Assembly: GCA_035506295.1 (NCBI GenBank)
Contig: DATJPR010000111.1
Coordinates: 1 to 27,089, forward strand
Direction of reading: 5' to 3'
From: DATJPR01 sp035506295
GTDB lineage: Bacteria; Bacteroidota; Ignavibacteria; UBA10030; UBA6906
DNA length: 27,089 nucleotides
Position numbers and translations under genes: made by a program. Shown here in pieces: positions 1 through 8,906 of this stretch. Below the pieces are notes generated by a model. It did not search any database. It was not told where the DNA came from and saw nothing but the letters and a program-made list of their open reading frames with translations. Each line of letters starts with the position of its first letter. Within the stretch, counting starts at the first letter, position 1.

Positions 1-1671
1 AAGAATGTTCCACTGACGTTCAAGTGCGGCGAGACGATCGTAGACCGGTTTCGGTTCTCCCTTGAACGATCGAAGAAGTCCGCCGTTGTCGAGATACGCA
101 TCCGTATCCACGAAGTCGTGCCACACGCATCCCGTGATGAACGGCTTGCTGTAGGCCAGCGTGTACATGGCCTCCGTCCAATCGGCCTGTAGCTCCTCGT
201 CCCACGGCCGATGCCAGGGATAGGGTTCCCTGGGAAAGCGGACCTTCCCGCTCATGACCGAGTCGTTCGAGGGGCCGCTGGACACGCCGATTTCCGAGAT
301 GTGCAAGAGCTTGTGAAACTGCTCGAACCGCTCGACATAGACGATGCAGTCCTGAAGATCGCGATAGGGGAAGTACATCTGCTGTCCGATCAACGTGAAA
401 TCGACGCCCGCTTCGATCAGCTCCTTGGTGAACTGCCACGGCGTCCGCTGCCGGTAACGGGCCGGCTGTCCGGACCACTGCTTCAACTGGACGTACTCCG
501 CGTACGGACAACAATGATTGACGATCCGATGGACAGACGGCGCGGCGTCCTTCGCGACATCGCACATCAGCCGGGTGAGCTCGATGATCTGTTCCGGATC
601 GAGCTGGACTTCGTTCGCCCAGTCATGAAACTCATTAATGAGCTCCCAACCGAACATTCCTTCACCGTAGTGCTTCACGAGTTCACGCGTGTGGTTCTCG
701 ACGTATTTCTTCAGCGCATCGTAGTCCATGCGGCGGAGGAAGTCAGGAGTGACCCATGTATGAAACCAGGTAACGCACCGGCCCGCGACAGTGATGCCGT
801 GATGCCGAAGGCGATCGAACATCAGGTCCCTGAGATCATACCTGGTGTCCCCGAGCGAAGGCTCGAAGTCGCCCATGGCGCTGGGATCTTTCCAGACGTA
901 TGTGATCGTGGCATAGTCAAACAGCTCTTTGAACCGAAGAAAGAACAGGTCCTCCTCCATCTGGATTGCTGCCCGGGCGTTGCACCCCAGGTAAAAATCC
1001 CCGCGCCTCCCGCGACGTTGAATGTCCTGCCTGCCCTTGTCCAGTTCGAGCACTTCCGACCCGCATAGCGCATGCAAAAGAGAGTGGTCGGAGAGCGCTG
1101 CACAACGATCCGCGTCCCGGGCCGCCTTCCTTGCGTCGGCAAGATATTCTTCCGACAGCGCCGTCAGCGATCGCACCTCCCGGGACGGCGTGTAGCCCGT
1201 CGCTTCGAACGACCGCATCCTGGTCTTGTTGCGCGCAACGCGCGACGCGGCAAGCTCGAAATTCAAGTTGTACGAGACAGGCTTTCCTCCAGGAGGGAGA
1301 TCGTACATTGCTCCCTCATTGTCTGCCGTGAGGAAGGTGAAGCCGAACCCTTCGACATTCCACCGGACGTTGATGCCGAACTTTCGCCTTCCCTCAAGGT
1401 CCGATATTCTCACGCCGTTGTGGTCGGCCGAGATGTTTGAATGAAACGCATCCCACCGTTCGTCCGACGCGTACGCCCACTCGAGAAGGTTCGGTCCCTG
1501 ACCGCGCTGGGAAGAGACCGGGACAAAAACCGCTTCGCCAACCCCGGTGGACGGTGAGACGCGAGGGCGCGTCAGGATCGACGGGGCCGACATTAACGGC
1601 GCGCCGGCAACGGCGGTACCGATACCGAGGAGCGCGGAGTCCTTGAGAAACTTGCGTCTCGTGATGTGCAT
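1..1671 (-). CDS. GH10-family endo-xylanase-like glycoside hydrolase, Tat-exported (3' end beyond window)
   Basis: I translated this frame directly: it is open from the ATG at 1671 to position 1, 557 codons with no stop, so the gene is cut by the window edge. The N-terminus carries a textbook twin-arginine signal (TRRKFLKDSALLGIG, residues 5-19), so the enzyme is probably exported folded. Residues about 60-215 look like a beta-rich accessory region. Residues about 215-557 read as a GH10 TIM barrel: FYLGCNARAAI (226-236), the WFHTW segment (302-306) matching the GH10 region before the fourth strand, WELINEF with the presumed acid/base Glu347, and HISEIGV with the presumed nucleophile Glu460. 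The end has the GH10-like VWHDF...GGLL...KPVYDRL pattern. GH10 enzymes are retaining endo-beta-xylanases; the exact substrate here is not provable. It lies 63 nt downstream of the six-hairpin glycosidase and has no clear ribosome binding site, so it may be translated by read-through of the operon message. Confidence 0.85.
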   Translation of the reverse strand, partial: MHITRRKFLKDSALLGIGTAVAGAPLMSAPSILTRPRVSPSTGVGEAVFVPVSSQRGQGPNLLEWAYASDERWDAFHSNISADHNGVRISDLEGRRKFGINVRWNVEGFGFTFLTADNEGAMYDLPPGGKPVSYNLNFELAASRVARNKTRMRSFEATGYTPSREVRSLTALSEEYLADARKAARDADRCAALSDHSLLHALCGSEVLELDKGRQDIQRRGRRGDFYLGCNARAAIQMEEDLFFLRFKELFDYATITYVWKDPSAMGDFEPSLGDTRYDLRDLMFDRLRHHGITVAGRCVTWFHTWVTPDFLRRMDYDALKKYVENHTRELVKHYGEGMFGWELINEFHDWANEVQLDPEQIIELTRLMCDVAKDAAPSVHRIVNHCCPYAEYVQLKQWSGQPARYRQRTPWQFTKELIEAGVDFTLIGQQMYFPYRDLQDCIVYVERFEQFHKLLHISEIGVSSGPSNDSVMSGKVRFPREPYPWHRPWDEELQADWTEAMYTLAYSKPFITGCVWHDFVDTDAYLDNGGLLRSFKGEPKPVYDRLAALERQWNIL

Positions 1672-1734
1672 GTTTCAGAAATTCACATTCACATTTTGCA
1701 TCGTGGCAAAGAAGCCGAGGAGGATCTGGATCGC

Positions 1735-4062
1735 CTACTCCCCGGACTCGAGGAACTTCTTATATCGTTCCCCGTATTCTTTCTTGTACTCCTGTACCGC
1801 CGAATCGTAGCTCAGCCCCACCGATTGTTCTTCCCTCCATCGCAACTGGATCACCTTGGCATTGAGGGGAACGACAATCTCACCATTACGCACTGGCAGA
1901 CGCGATCCCTCTGCTGTAGCGGAAATGGGCGTTGCAAACCACGGGAGGTGCAGAACGAGCGAATCCGGAGGGCGGGAGAATTGTGCATCGAGCCGCACGA
2001 CCGCGTCACTGTCATTGAACGTCATTTCCACATTCACTACGCCGAAATCGGTGGGGGCGCGTTTTACGGAAATCGTCCGCCCGGGCTTCACCCATGAGGG
2101 AGAGATCACCGAAAAGAGATGCAGGGAGCTTCCTTCTTCGCGCACCAGCATATTCCGGAGCAGGACCCGGAATTCCGCCGCGAACCAGCCGTGGGGGGAG
2201 AGATTCATCATGAAGTCGCGCGTGCCCCAGGGACGAATCGCAAACTCAAACCCTGTGTGCGTCGCACTGGTGTGCAGCAGAACCGAGTAGAATTCACTCA
2301 GAGCGCGTTCCTGGTCTCCGCGGATGATTTCCGTCTCCGTGTTGAACAGCGTGACGTAGTGATGCAGGAAACTCCCATCACCATACGTCATCAGACCCTC
2401 CCGGTACTTGCTGATCGCCCTGTTCAACGTCGCCGTCACCAGAGGATCATGAGGCGGCAGAATTTCCTCCGGATAGATCGATTGCAGGTTTCCCCAATCC
2501 TGTCCGCCGATCGTATCCAGGCCGGGGGCGATCGCCCCGTCGTTGCGGGAGGCGGCCGCCTTCAGACGGGAAAGGAAGGCGCCATGGAAGTCGTTGTACT
2601 CTCTCTCGAACGCTTTCTCATCATCGACCTTGTTGAGTCCCACCGCAAGGGCGATCGCGTTCTTCAGGCCGCCGAGCGCGATGAAATTGTGTCCTGTGAT
2701 ATGTCCGGAGATGTCTTCGTTGTCGCCGGGCGTTGTGACCGGGATGATGTGGTACGGGTCATCGGAGCGCGCCTTCTTGAGCCATTCCACTGCACGAACA
2801 ACAGATGGGTACACCGAGGCAGCGAATTCCCGATCACCTGTCAGGCGAAAGTGCTCGCCGTAAGCCCAGAGCGTTTCCCCCCACCCGTCGTACTGCCCTC
2901 CCTGAGAGACGAAGTTGCCGTCCGGTTGCTGCCACCGGGAAAAGAACGCCAGACATTGGCGGGCAATGTCATGATATCCAGAGAGATCGTACATGCGGAC
3001 GATGCATGACGCGTCCCGAAGCCAGAAGGCATGGTACTGAAAATCGTTCACCTTTTGAATGAACCATCCGTCCTCCTTGTTCCTTGCTATGAGATCGTAG
3101 ACCAGACTGGCCTTGAATGTATTGACGACCTTCTCTTCGGGAACCTGGATATCGATTCCCCGTGAGAAGATATCTTCCCAGAATTCGACGGTCCGCGGAA
3201 GATAGTCGTCGAACCGGGCAGTCCGGAGACGGGAGAATTGCGGGTGATCCCGACGCATCGGTTCATACGGCATGATGAAATCGAGAGTCCTGCTCTCTCC
3301 CGGCGCGAGCAAAAGGCGGTATTGGACGATCCCGACAGGTGTGGTCGGCGAGACATACAGCTTCGAGGGACTACTGTCCTGCTTCTCATTGTACCCCGTC
3401 TTCAAGGTCATCATGCGGTCCGGCGGAGGTGTGGATGGAAACCGGTAGACCACCGCGCTGTCCCTGAGCACCATGTCGGCGTCAAAGGCGTACACCCAGT
3501 CCCTGCTGAACGATGTGCCCGCTTGTTCGAATTGTCCGAGAATCTTCGCAGATGCCGGACGGCCGAATCGGTTGTCAGCCACCCCCCACGTCGTGTTCGA
3601 TTCGCCCTCGTATCGTACCCCGGCACTCCACCAGGCGGCCCGTTTTGCGCTGCCCGGATTGGCGACAGTGACCCGGATAAAATTCACGAGCGGGCTTCCG
3701 GGATCTCCGTCGAGAGTGGCAGCAAACGCGCGGACTTCATAGCGCACGCCATCCCGATCGAAGGTGTATTGAACAACCGGGAGATCGCCGTGCATCAGTG
3801 TCTTGACCCGCTGGTCTATGGCAACAGGCGGGTTTCCCGTAAAGAACATCAGCTCTCCCCATCCTGTATAGAAGAACCCCTCCGGAGAAACGAGCGTCGC
3901 CTGCCTCCCATCCATGACGCCGATGACATCCGTCGGCTTGCTGAAATAGCAGAAGGGTTCGTCCGGCCTGTCGATATCAGGGGAGATCATCTGTGCTGCC
4001 GCACTCTGCGTCAGGACGAAAAGCAAGATCGATGAAGTCAGAAAACGAAGCATGGTCGTCAT
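1735..4062 (-). CDS. exported six-hairpin (alpha/alpha)6-barrel glycosidase
   Basis: The protein is 775 aa from the chosen ATG at 4062, which lies 11 nt after the PIG-L gene and directly before a Sec signal peptide (LRFLTSSILLFVLTQSAAAQ). The open frame extends further upstream but has no plausible leader there. Residues about 25-290 look like a beta-sandwich domain. About 300-680 resemble the helical barrel shared by GH15, GH63, GH65 and GH78 type enzymes, with FWLRDAS (346-352, Asp350), QQPDGNF (378-384) and GGQYDGWGETLWAYGEH (388-404, Glu396). A short beta domain closes the protein. The Trp-rich FWLRD and DGWGE segments fit acid/base and sugar-binding positions in this fold, but I cannot assign a GH family. 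It is probably periplasmic or surface-located. Its tight coupling to the deacetylase suggests they act on the same substrate. MLRF at 4053 is an alternative start. Confidence 0.8.
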   Translation of the reverse strand: MTTMLRFLTSSILLFVLTQSAAAQMISPDIDRPDEPFCYFSKPTDVIGVMDGRQATLVSPEGFFYTGWGELMFFTGNPPVAIDQRVKTLMHGDLPVVQYTFDRDGVRYEVRAFAATLDGDPGSPLVNFIRVTVANPGSAKRAAWWSAGVRYEGESNTTWGVADNRFGRPASAKILGQFEQAGTSFSRDWVYAFDADMVLRDSAVVYRFPSTPPPDRMMTLKTGYNEKQDSSPSKLYVSPTTPVGIVQYRLLLAPGESRTLDFIMPYEPMRRDHPQFSRLRTARFDDYLPRTVEFWEDIFSRGIDIQVPEEKVVNTFKASLVYDLIARNKEDGWFIQKVNDFQYHAFWLRDASCIVRMYDLSGYHDIARQCLAFFSRWQQPDGNFVSQGGQYDGWGETLWAYGEHFRLTGDREFAASVYPSVVRAVEWLKKARSDDPYHIIPVTTPGDNEDISGHITGHNFIALGGLKNAIALAVGLNKVDDEKAFEREYNDFHGAFLSRLKAAASRNDGAIAPGLDTIGGQDWGNLQSIYPEEILPPHDPLVTATLNRAISKYREGLMTYGDGSFLHHYVTLFNTETEIIRGDQERALSEFYSVLLHTSATHTGFEFAIRPWGTRDFMMNLSPHGWFAAEFRVLLRNMLVREEGSSLHLFSVISPSWVKPGRTISVKRAPTDFGVVNVEMTFNDSDAVVRLDAQFSRPPDSLVLHLPWFATPISATAEGSRLPVRNGEIVVPLNAKVIQLRWREEQSVGLSYDSAVQEYKKEYGERYKKFLESGE

Positions 4063-4073
4063 GAGTCGATCTC

Positions 4074-5420
4074 TTATTCGGGAAGGGTCCAGTCCGCAAG
4101 CGTCACCTTCATCGAGCAGGCACCAACGCGATTTGCACCGATGCTGAGTTCCCACCGTATGTCCCCCGTCCACGGTTGATGTGATGCGGCATGGAGAAAC
4201 GTCGACACCGGCAGCGTGGACTCCGGGGGAACGCGATACGTTCCTTCTCCTGTCGAGGCCGTCCATTCTTCAGGCAGGATTGCGTGCAGGGATGCCGTGA
4301 CCGTGTCGGCCGTGTTGTTGGTGATTGCGAGAGGCATGAACATGTAGTTACCTGCTGCGACCGTCACCTCGGGCATCACGATGTTCTGCAATCGCTCCAG
4401 GTCATGGGCACGTCGGAAATCCCTGTAGAAGGAAAACACGCCGCCGAAGTCCAGGGACACTCCTTTCCCCGACGCCGGGTGATATCCCACCGGCGCGCGA
4501 TAGGCGATTTCCCCGGGCGTGATCCCGACAAACAGTCCGGCATCGGGCGCAGCATCAACGAGGGACTTTCCAAAAATCAACTTCACATCCTTCAGCATCG
4601 CGATCACGGCGGAGAAGTCGCCCGATTGCAGTGCCTTGATCGCGGGTTCGGAAACATCGGCTTGTGTTTTGTGAGGAGCCATCAACTGTGCGGCGAGTCG
4701 GGCGTACGAGACGCCGCGGGAAGGAGAGATCGCCTTCAGGTCGATCGTGACCCCCACCGCCTTGATCGGATGTGCAGCGTCCGAAAAGAAATAGAGCTTC
4801 TTGGGTTGCCAGGGGCGAAGACCCTCGTTGGCGTTGTTGATGTCGGTCCGTTCACGGGGATACGCCACCTGGGCAGGAAACGCCGTAGGGTCTCCGGCCA
4901 TGTCGAAGGCTTCCGTGGTGATGACGCCGGAGGCCTGGTGATCGCCATGGTTCTCGCCGGAAACATACGCCGGCAGCCACGTGATGACCACCTCCGGCCG
5001 GGTCAGGCGGATGATCCGCACGATCTGCTCGAGGATCGCACCCTGTCTCCACGATTCCAGCGATTGAAACAGGTCCTGGCCGGGGGTATCATGCCCGTCA
5101 AGGACCCACACGTTGGTGATGCCGAAGCCCGCCGTGGCCTGCCGGACTTCGATCTCACGGATCAGTCCCATCGCGGCGGACTGTTCCACGCCCGCATTGT
5201 TCCCCCCTCCCGTACCGCGATTGCAGTACACGATGGATACCGTCCGGTGCTCGTCGAAGATCGCACGGGCAAGATATCCGCCTACCGCGGTCTCGTCGTC
5301 GGGATGGGCGACAACCAGAAGGATGTCGGTTTTGAACCTGGGGTCCGGCGAAAGTTGCGCCGGGGCACTATTGGTGAACAACAGTATGAGAACGAAAAGA
5401 AGCGAAAACCATGAGCGCAT
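4074..5420 (-). CDS. exported PIG-L family deacetylase
   Basis: This 448-aa protein has the zinc-binding motif AHPDDE (residues 38-43) and the second metal motif HGDH (158-161), the hallmark of PIG-L/LmbE deacetylases, which remove N-acetyl groups from amino sugars and similar compounds. The ATG at 5420 is preferred to an upstream start at 5450 because AAGGAG sits 7 nt before it and the Sec signal peptide (MRSWFSLLFVLILLFTNSAPAQ, residues 1-22) begins exactly there. Residues about 25-300 form the catalytic Rossmann-like domain. The last 100 or so residues look like a beta-sandwich module (YMFMPLAITNNTADTV and following), an uncommon addition. It sits 45 nt after the transporter gene and 11 nt before the six-hairpin glycosidase. 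An N-acetylated sugar in the target glycan is the natural inference. Related enzymes act on other amides or esters, so the substrate is open. Confidence 0.85.
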   Translation of the reverse strand: MRSWFSLLFVLILLFTNSAPAQLSPDPRFKTDILLVVAHPDDETAVGGYLARAIFDEHRTVSIVYCNRGTGGGNNAGVEQSAAMGLIREIEVRQATAGFGITNVWVLDGHDTPGQDLFQSLESWRQGAILEQIVRIIRLTRPEVVITWLPAYVSGENHGDHQASGVITTEAFDMAGDPTAFPAQVAYPRERTDINNANEGLRPWQPKKLYFFSDAAHPIKAVGVTIDLKAISPSRGVSYARLAAQLMAPHKTQADVSEPAIKALQSGDFSAVIAMLKDVKLIFGKSLVDAAPDAGLFVGITPGEIAYRAPVGYHPASGKGVSLDFGGVFSFYRDFRRAHDLERLQNIVMPEVTVAAGNYMFMPLAITNNTADTVTASLHAILPEEWTASTGEGTYRVPPESTLPVSTFLHAASHQPWTGDIRWELSIGANRVGACSMKVTLADWTLPE

Positions 5421-5465
5421 GAGAGAACTCCTTAAACGATCGTCGGGCAAGCTCCGTGAACAGAA

Positions 5466-6722
5466 CTAATGGTCTTTTCTCAACCGCGGCTCCTCCACCA
5501 TCGCATACCACCAGATGCATGAGGCGGCCGCGACCGTGCCGGCAAACAGAAAGAGCGCCGTGAATCCCATGCTGTCCACAAGCCATCCAGCGATAATGCC
5601 CATGAGCACGAACGGCGCGGTGAGCAGATTCGTTACCGCGACATACGAGGGCCGCTGCGCCGGCGTGCAAAGTTCGGCGATCAGCGGCAACCGTGAAATC
5701 CCGGTCAGCGTGATGCTCCACGACGCCAGCACGAACACGACGCTGTACCACGGGACAGTGGCGGCTGTCAACGCAATGACGCACGCGAGCAGTGTCGACC
5801 CTGCCGAGATCAGCATGTTGACCTTGTGGCCGAATCGGTCGGCAAGAACGCCGAACACAAGACTGCCCGCGATGGTCCCGGCCATCATCACCATCGTGAA
5901 GCTTCCTGCATAGGCATCCGAGAGATGAAATCGCTCGAAGGCATAGACGGTGAGAAATCCATTCGCGATTCCGGCGGTGATTTGCAGTGCGTCGCCGACG
6001 AGGAACCTCCGGAATCGCTGCTCCGCCCCCAGGAGCTCACCCACCACTGTACGCCACGACTGCGCATGGGGAGACGGCGGCCCCGGCGTCACTATTGGTT
6101 CCACGATCCGGGTCAGGAACGTGTATGACACCATCATCATGAGAAACGCCAGCGCAGTGAGCAGCGCGAAGTTCGCCGGGAAATCCACCGCTCCGAGCAC
6201 GAGGGCGGCTGTTGCCCCGCCGACAATCCCCAGCACCGCGCCGAGAACGTTCCGCGCGGCGAACAGTCTCCCTCTCCGCCGGACAGGGGTCACTAACGCG
6301 ATGAGATCAAACCAGACGGGGAGATTGAACCCGCTCCCGACCGAAGCCAGCCCCCACCCCAGGAACACCACCACCAGCGCGGCCGTCGTGTTCACCCGTG
6401 GCACAATGAAGAAGGTCATCAGAGCCAGGAACAGCCAGGGGATGCGCTGCCCCATCGCGGTCTTGAGAAACAGGGCTTTCTTCCTCCGGGCTTTTTGGGC
6501 ACGGGATACGATGAACATTTGAGACGCGTTGTAGCCGAAGGTCCAGACGACGGGGATCAGCCCCACCGCAATGTTTCCGCCCCCGATATTTCTGACGAAG
6601 ATGGGAAACACCGTTTGTTGCGACATGAAGCTGAGACCGAAGGCATAGAGCGCTCCATCCATCACGTTCGCGGTGAAATTCCTCCTCTCGATACCGCTCC
6701 ATCCCGCCAGCCGCTCAGCCAT
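5466..6722 (-). CDS. MFS sugar transporter
   Basis: The 418-aa protein is almost entirely hydrophobic, with about 12 predicted membrane segments. A cytoplasmic loop after the second half begins carries GVLADRFGHKVNM, which matches the MFS motif A pattern (G-x-L-x-D-R-x-G-x-K), and a similar basic loop (PVRRRGRLFAARN) occurs in the first half. It is therefore a major facilitator superfamily importer or exporter in the inner membrane. The start ATG overlaps the end of the GH42-like gene by 8 nt, so the two are probably translationally coupled. Since the operon has no ABC transporter, this is the only candidate for moving sugars from periplasm to cytoplasm. The substrate is unknown; a disaccharide or short oligosaccharide handled by the cytoplasmic GH42-like and GH106-like enzymes is likely by context only. 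Confidence 0.88.
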   Translation of the reverse strand: MAERLAGWSGIERRNFTANVMDGALYAFGLSFMSQQTVFPIFVRNIGGGNIAVGLIPVVWTFGYNASQMFIVSRAQKARRKKALFLKTAMGQRIPWLFLALMTFFIVPRVNTTAALVVVFLGWGLASVGSGFNLPVWFDLIALVTPVRRRGRLFAARNVLGAVLGIVGGATAALVLGAVDFPANFALLTALAFLMMMVSYTFLTRIVEPIVTPGPPSPHAQSWRTVVGELLGAEQRFRRFLVGDALQITAGIANGFLTVYAFERFHLSDAYAGSFTMVMMAGTIAGSLVFGVLADRFGHKVNMLISAGSTLLACVIALTAATVPWYSVVFVLASWSITLTGISRLPLIAELCTPAQRPSYVAVTNLLTAPFVLMGIIAGWLVDSMGFTALFLFAGTVAAASCIWWYAMVEEPRLRKDH

Positions 6723-8898
6723 GATACACCTTCACTTCGAGAGGCCCGAACGCGATCCGACAGCCGAGACCGCGATCCGTCGGAGAGCAGGAGATCTCCT
6801 CTCCGGAAAACTGCTCCTTCAAGCGCACCGGACTGTTCACAGGCAGATCAATGTCGGCGGCGACAACACGAGCATCGAGATTGCGGGCAATGAGCAACAC
6901 ATTCCCCGTTGTTCCGGTCAGCAAGTCCAGACGTATCCTCGCGTCTCCTCGAGCGATCGGCCGCGGTGAAAGATTGCCTGTCTGTTCCACGAGAGACGCG
7001 AGAAAGCGGCCGTTCTGCGGTGCAGTTCCGCGGAAGAGCGGCAACGCAAGGTAACTGCCGACGAGAATGGCTGTGCCTTTTCCCGTCCGTGCGCGTGTGA
7101 CGGCCACGGAGCCGTCGTTGAATCGCGCCAGCACTTCAGCTCCCTTTGGCGCCAGGGATGCTTTCACCAGAGCACCCTTGACGACGAGGTCCTGTCCCCC
7201 ATCCTGGAATCCCTCGCCCACATGGATATCGACGATACCTTGTTCATCCCCTCTCGAGGCCGCAGGCTGCGACGCCTGAAAGATTCTGTCCAAGCCGTGC
7301 CCGGGTATGGTGGTGCTGTGGCGCCCTTCTTCCGCATTCCACCCGGCGCAGTACGCTTCGGCGAGGATGGTTCCTCCCGCTTCAACCCAATCTCCAATAA
7401 GCCGACAACTTGCCTGCGACAACCGGTAAGGAAACGGGAGAACAAGGACACGGTGCCGTGGAAGCAGATCCTGGAGCTGCCGTTCGTGAAGAACATCGAC
7501 GGTGAAATTCGCTTCGTAGAATGCACGATGCATGCCGAGAAGCGAATCTGTCACCGTCTTTTCGTTCCCGGTCGCCGTCCACCCGAAGATCTGATTCTCC
7601 GGGGCGTACAGGAGGGCGACATCCGCCGGACGCGGGGTCGCATCGAGGAGGAACGCCGCGTTGCGCTGCAGCACGGCGCCGCAGTCGGCGAACGCCTGCA
7701 GCCAGGGAGTGATGGAACCGTCAAGCTGGGTCAGCCCCCACGCGGGAGCTTCACGCGCAAGCGTCTCGGGTCTGTATTGCCAGAAGAGGAACCCCTTAAG
7801 GTTGGCGGCGATGCCGGTGAAGATGTGCCGCTTGATGTCGTCAGCGGTCGGGAGCGGCGAGAGGTCCAGCGTGTAGCCAAACAGCACCAGCATCTCCGCG
7901 GAGATGACCGGCTTCCCGTGCGCTGCGCTCCGGAGGACATCACACATCATGGCGTCGTCCATCTGCGTGATCCCATGGAGATCGCCGAGCTGTCCGAAAT
8001 TCCAGGGATCGTTTCCCGTCGAGGTCACGGGAAATCCCTGAATGAACACATGGTGACACATCAGCGGATGTTGCGAGTCCTCTTCCCTTGCGATCGCGAA
8101 GCGCCGACGTACATGTTCGGCCAGCGTGTCGACAAAGAACATCCTCCAGTCGATAACGTCGTTGAAGCTGTTACGCGTACGGGGAATCTCGACCTCGTCG
8201 AAGCCGGCATAGTTTCTGTTCCACGAGATGTTCAACGCCTCGATCGAACCGTACTTCTTCCTGAGCCAGCCCGGGAACGCCTTCTGGCAATTGCTGCAGT
8301 AGCACATCATGTCGCCCATTTGCTTGAAGTCGTCCGCCCAGAGCCGCAACTCCGCCATGCTTTGCGTGATCTCCGGTTCGCTCGCGACGTTCCAGATCTC
8401 GAGCGCAGGATGATCCTTGTACCTCCTGATCGAAGCACGGAGGAATTCAAACAGGAGCTGCATCACTTCGGGATGGTTCAGACAAACCCCGAGCCCGCCG
8501 ATCTGCCTGTGCGGCTGGACCTGCGGCCCGACCTTCCACCCGTGGAGGGTCACCATCGAGGCATCCGGGAAATCACGGAAGATCCATGCCGGCGCAACAT
8601 CGACGATGGTGTTCAGGACGACTTTCAGACGATTTCTTTCCGCGATCTCCATGAGACGGTCGATGTCGTCGAACCGGAACACCCCCCGTGCGGGATTGTT
8701 CCACCGCCACTGGATCCAGAACTTCACGGTGTTCATGCCGAGGCGCGCGATCGCAGCGAGGTCTTGCTCCCATTCCTCAGGTCGTGGCGAAGGGGCACGG
8801 TAGTACTGCGTACCAAAGGGGATCTGTCCATCCCGGAACAGTGGGTGTTTCGATGAGTGGCGCATGGAATCAGTAATTGTCTGCCGTTCCGCCTGCAT
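6715..8898 (-). CDS. GH42-type beta-galactosidase-like glycoside hydrolase
   Basis: The 727-aa protein has the layout of GH42 enzymes. A TIM barrel begins near residue 25 (PFGTQYYRAPSPRPEEWEQD). The probable acid/base Glu174 lies in WNVASEPE. A Cys-rich segment CYCSNCQKAFPGWLRKKYG (199-217), as in the GH42 zinc site, is followed by the typical LNISWNRNY. The probable nucleophile is Glu335 in VISAEML. The remaining residues, from about 420, give the trimer-forming and C-terminal beta domains. No signal peptide is seen, so it should act in the cytoplasm. GH42 members mostly release beta-galactose or alpha-L-arabinopyranose, and some act on other beta-glycosides. The start at 8898 is supported by GAGG about 7 nt upstream; MRHS at 8865 is an alternative. 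The gene follows the TIM-barrel isomerase by 8 nt and overlaps the MFS gene by 8 nt. Confidence 0.85.
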   Translation of the reverse strand: MQAERQTITDSMRHSSKHPLFRDGQIPFGTQYYRAPSPRPEEWEQDLAAIARLGMNTVKFWIQWRWNNPARGVFRFDDIDRLMEIAERNRLKVVLNTIVDVAPAWIFRDFPDASMVTLHGWKVGPQVQPHRQIGGLGVCLNHPEVMQLLFEFLRASIRRYKDHPALEIWNVASEPEITQSMAELRLWADDFKQMGDMMCYCSNCQKAFPGWLRKKYGSIEALNISWNRNYAGFDEVEIPRTRNSFNDVIDWRMFFVDTLAEHVRRRFAIAREEDSQHPLMCHHVFIQGFPVTSTGNDPWNFGQLGDLHGITQMDDAMMCDVLRSAAHGKPVISAEMLVLFGYTLDLSPLPTADDIKRHIFTGIAANLKGFLFWQYRPETLAREAPAWGLTQLDGSITPWLQAFADCGAVLQRNAAFLLDATPRPADVALLYAPENQIFGWTATGNEKTVTDSLLGMHRAFYEANFTVDVLHERQLQDLLPRHRVLVLPFPYRLSQASCRLIGDWVEAGGTILAEAYCAGWNAEEGRHSTTIPGHGLDRIFQASQPAASRGDEQGIVDIHVGEGFQDGGQDLVVKGALVKASLAPKGAEVLARFNDGSVAVTRARTGKGTAILVGSYLALPLFRGTAPQNGRFLASLVEQTGNLSPRPIARGDARIRLDLLTGTTGNVLLIARNLDARVVAADIDLPVNSPVRLKEQFSGEEISCSPTDRGLGCRIAFGPLEVKVYHG

Positions 8899-8906
8899 CG
8901 GTTGCC

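Noticed and set aside
20..1142. Apparent short or broken minus-strand frames suggesting a frameshifted pseudogene at the left edge
   Set aside because: Direct translation shows one uninterrupted frame from 1671 to the window edge that carries the GH10 and Tat motifs; the short frames are other phases.
1681..1695. Short direct repeat TTCACA/TTCACA in the gap before the GH10 gene
   Set aside because: Two copies of 6 nt are not distinguishable from chance and no regulator is known to bind here.
4063..4266. Extended N-terminus of the six-hairpin glycosidase
   Set aside because: It overlaps the deacetylase gene, has no signal-peptide character, and a Sec signal begins right at 4062.
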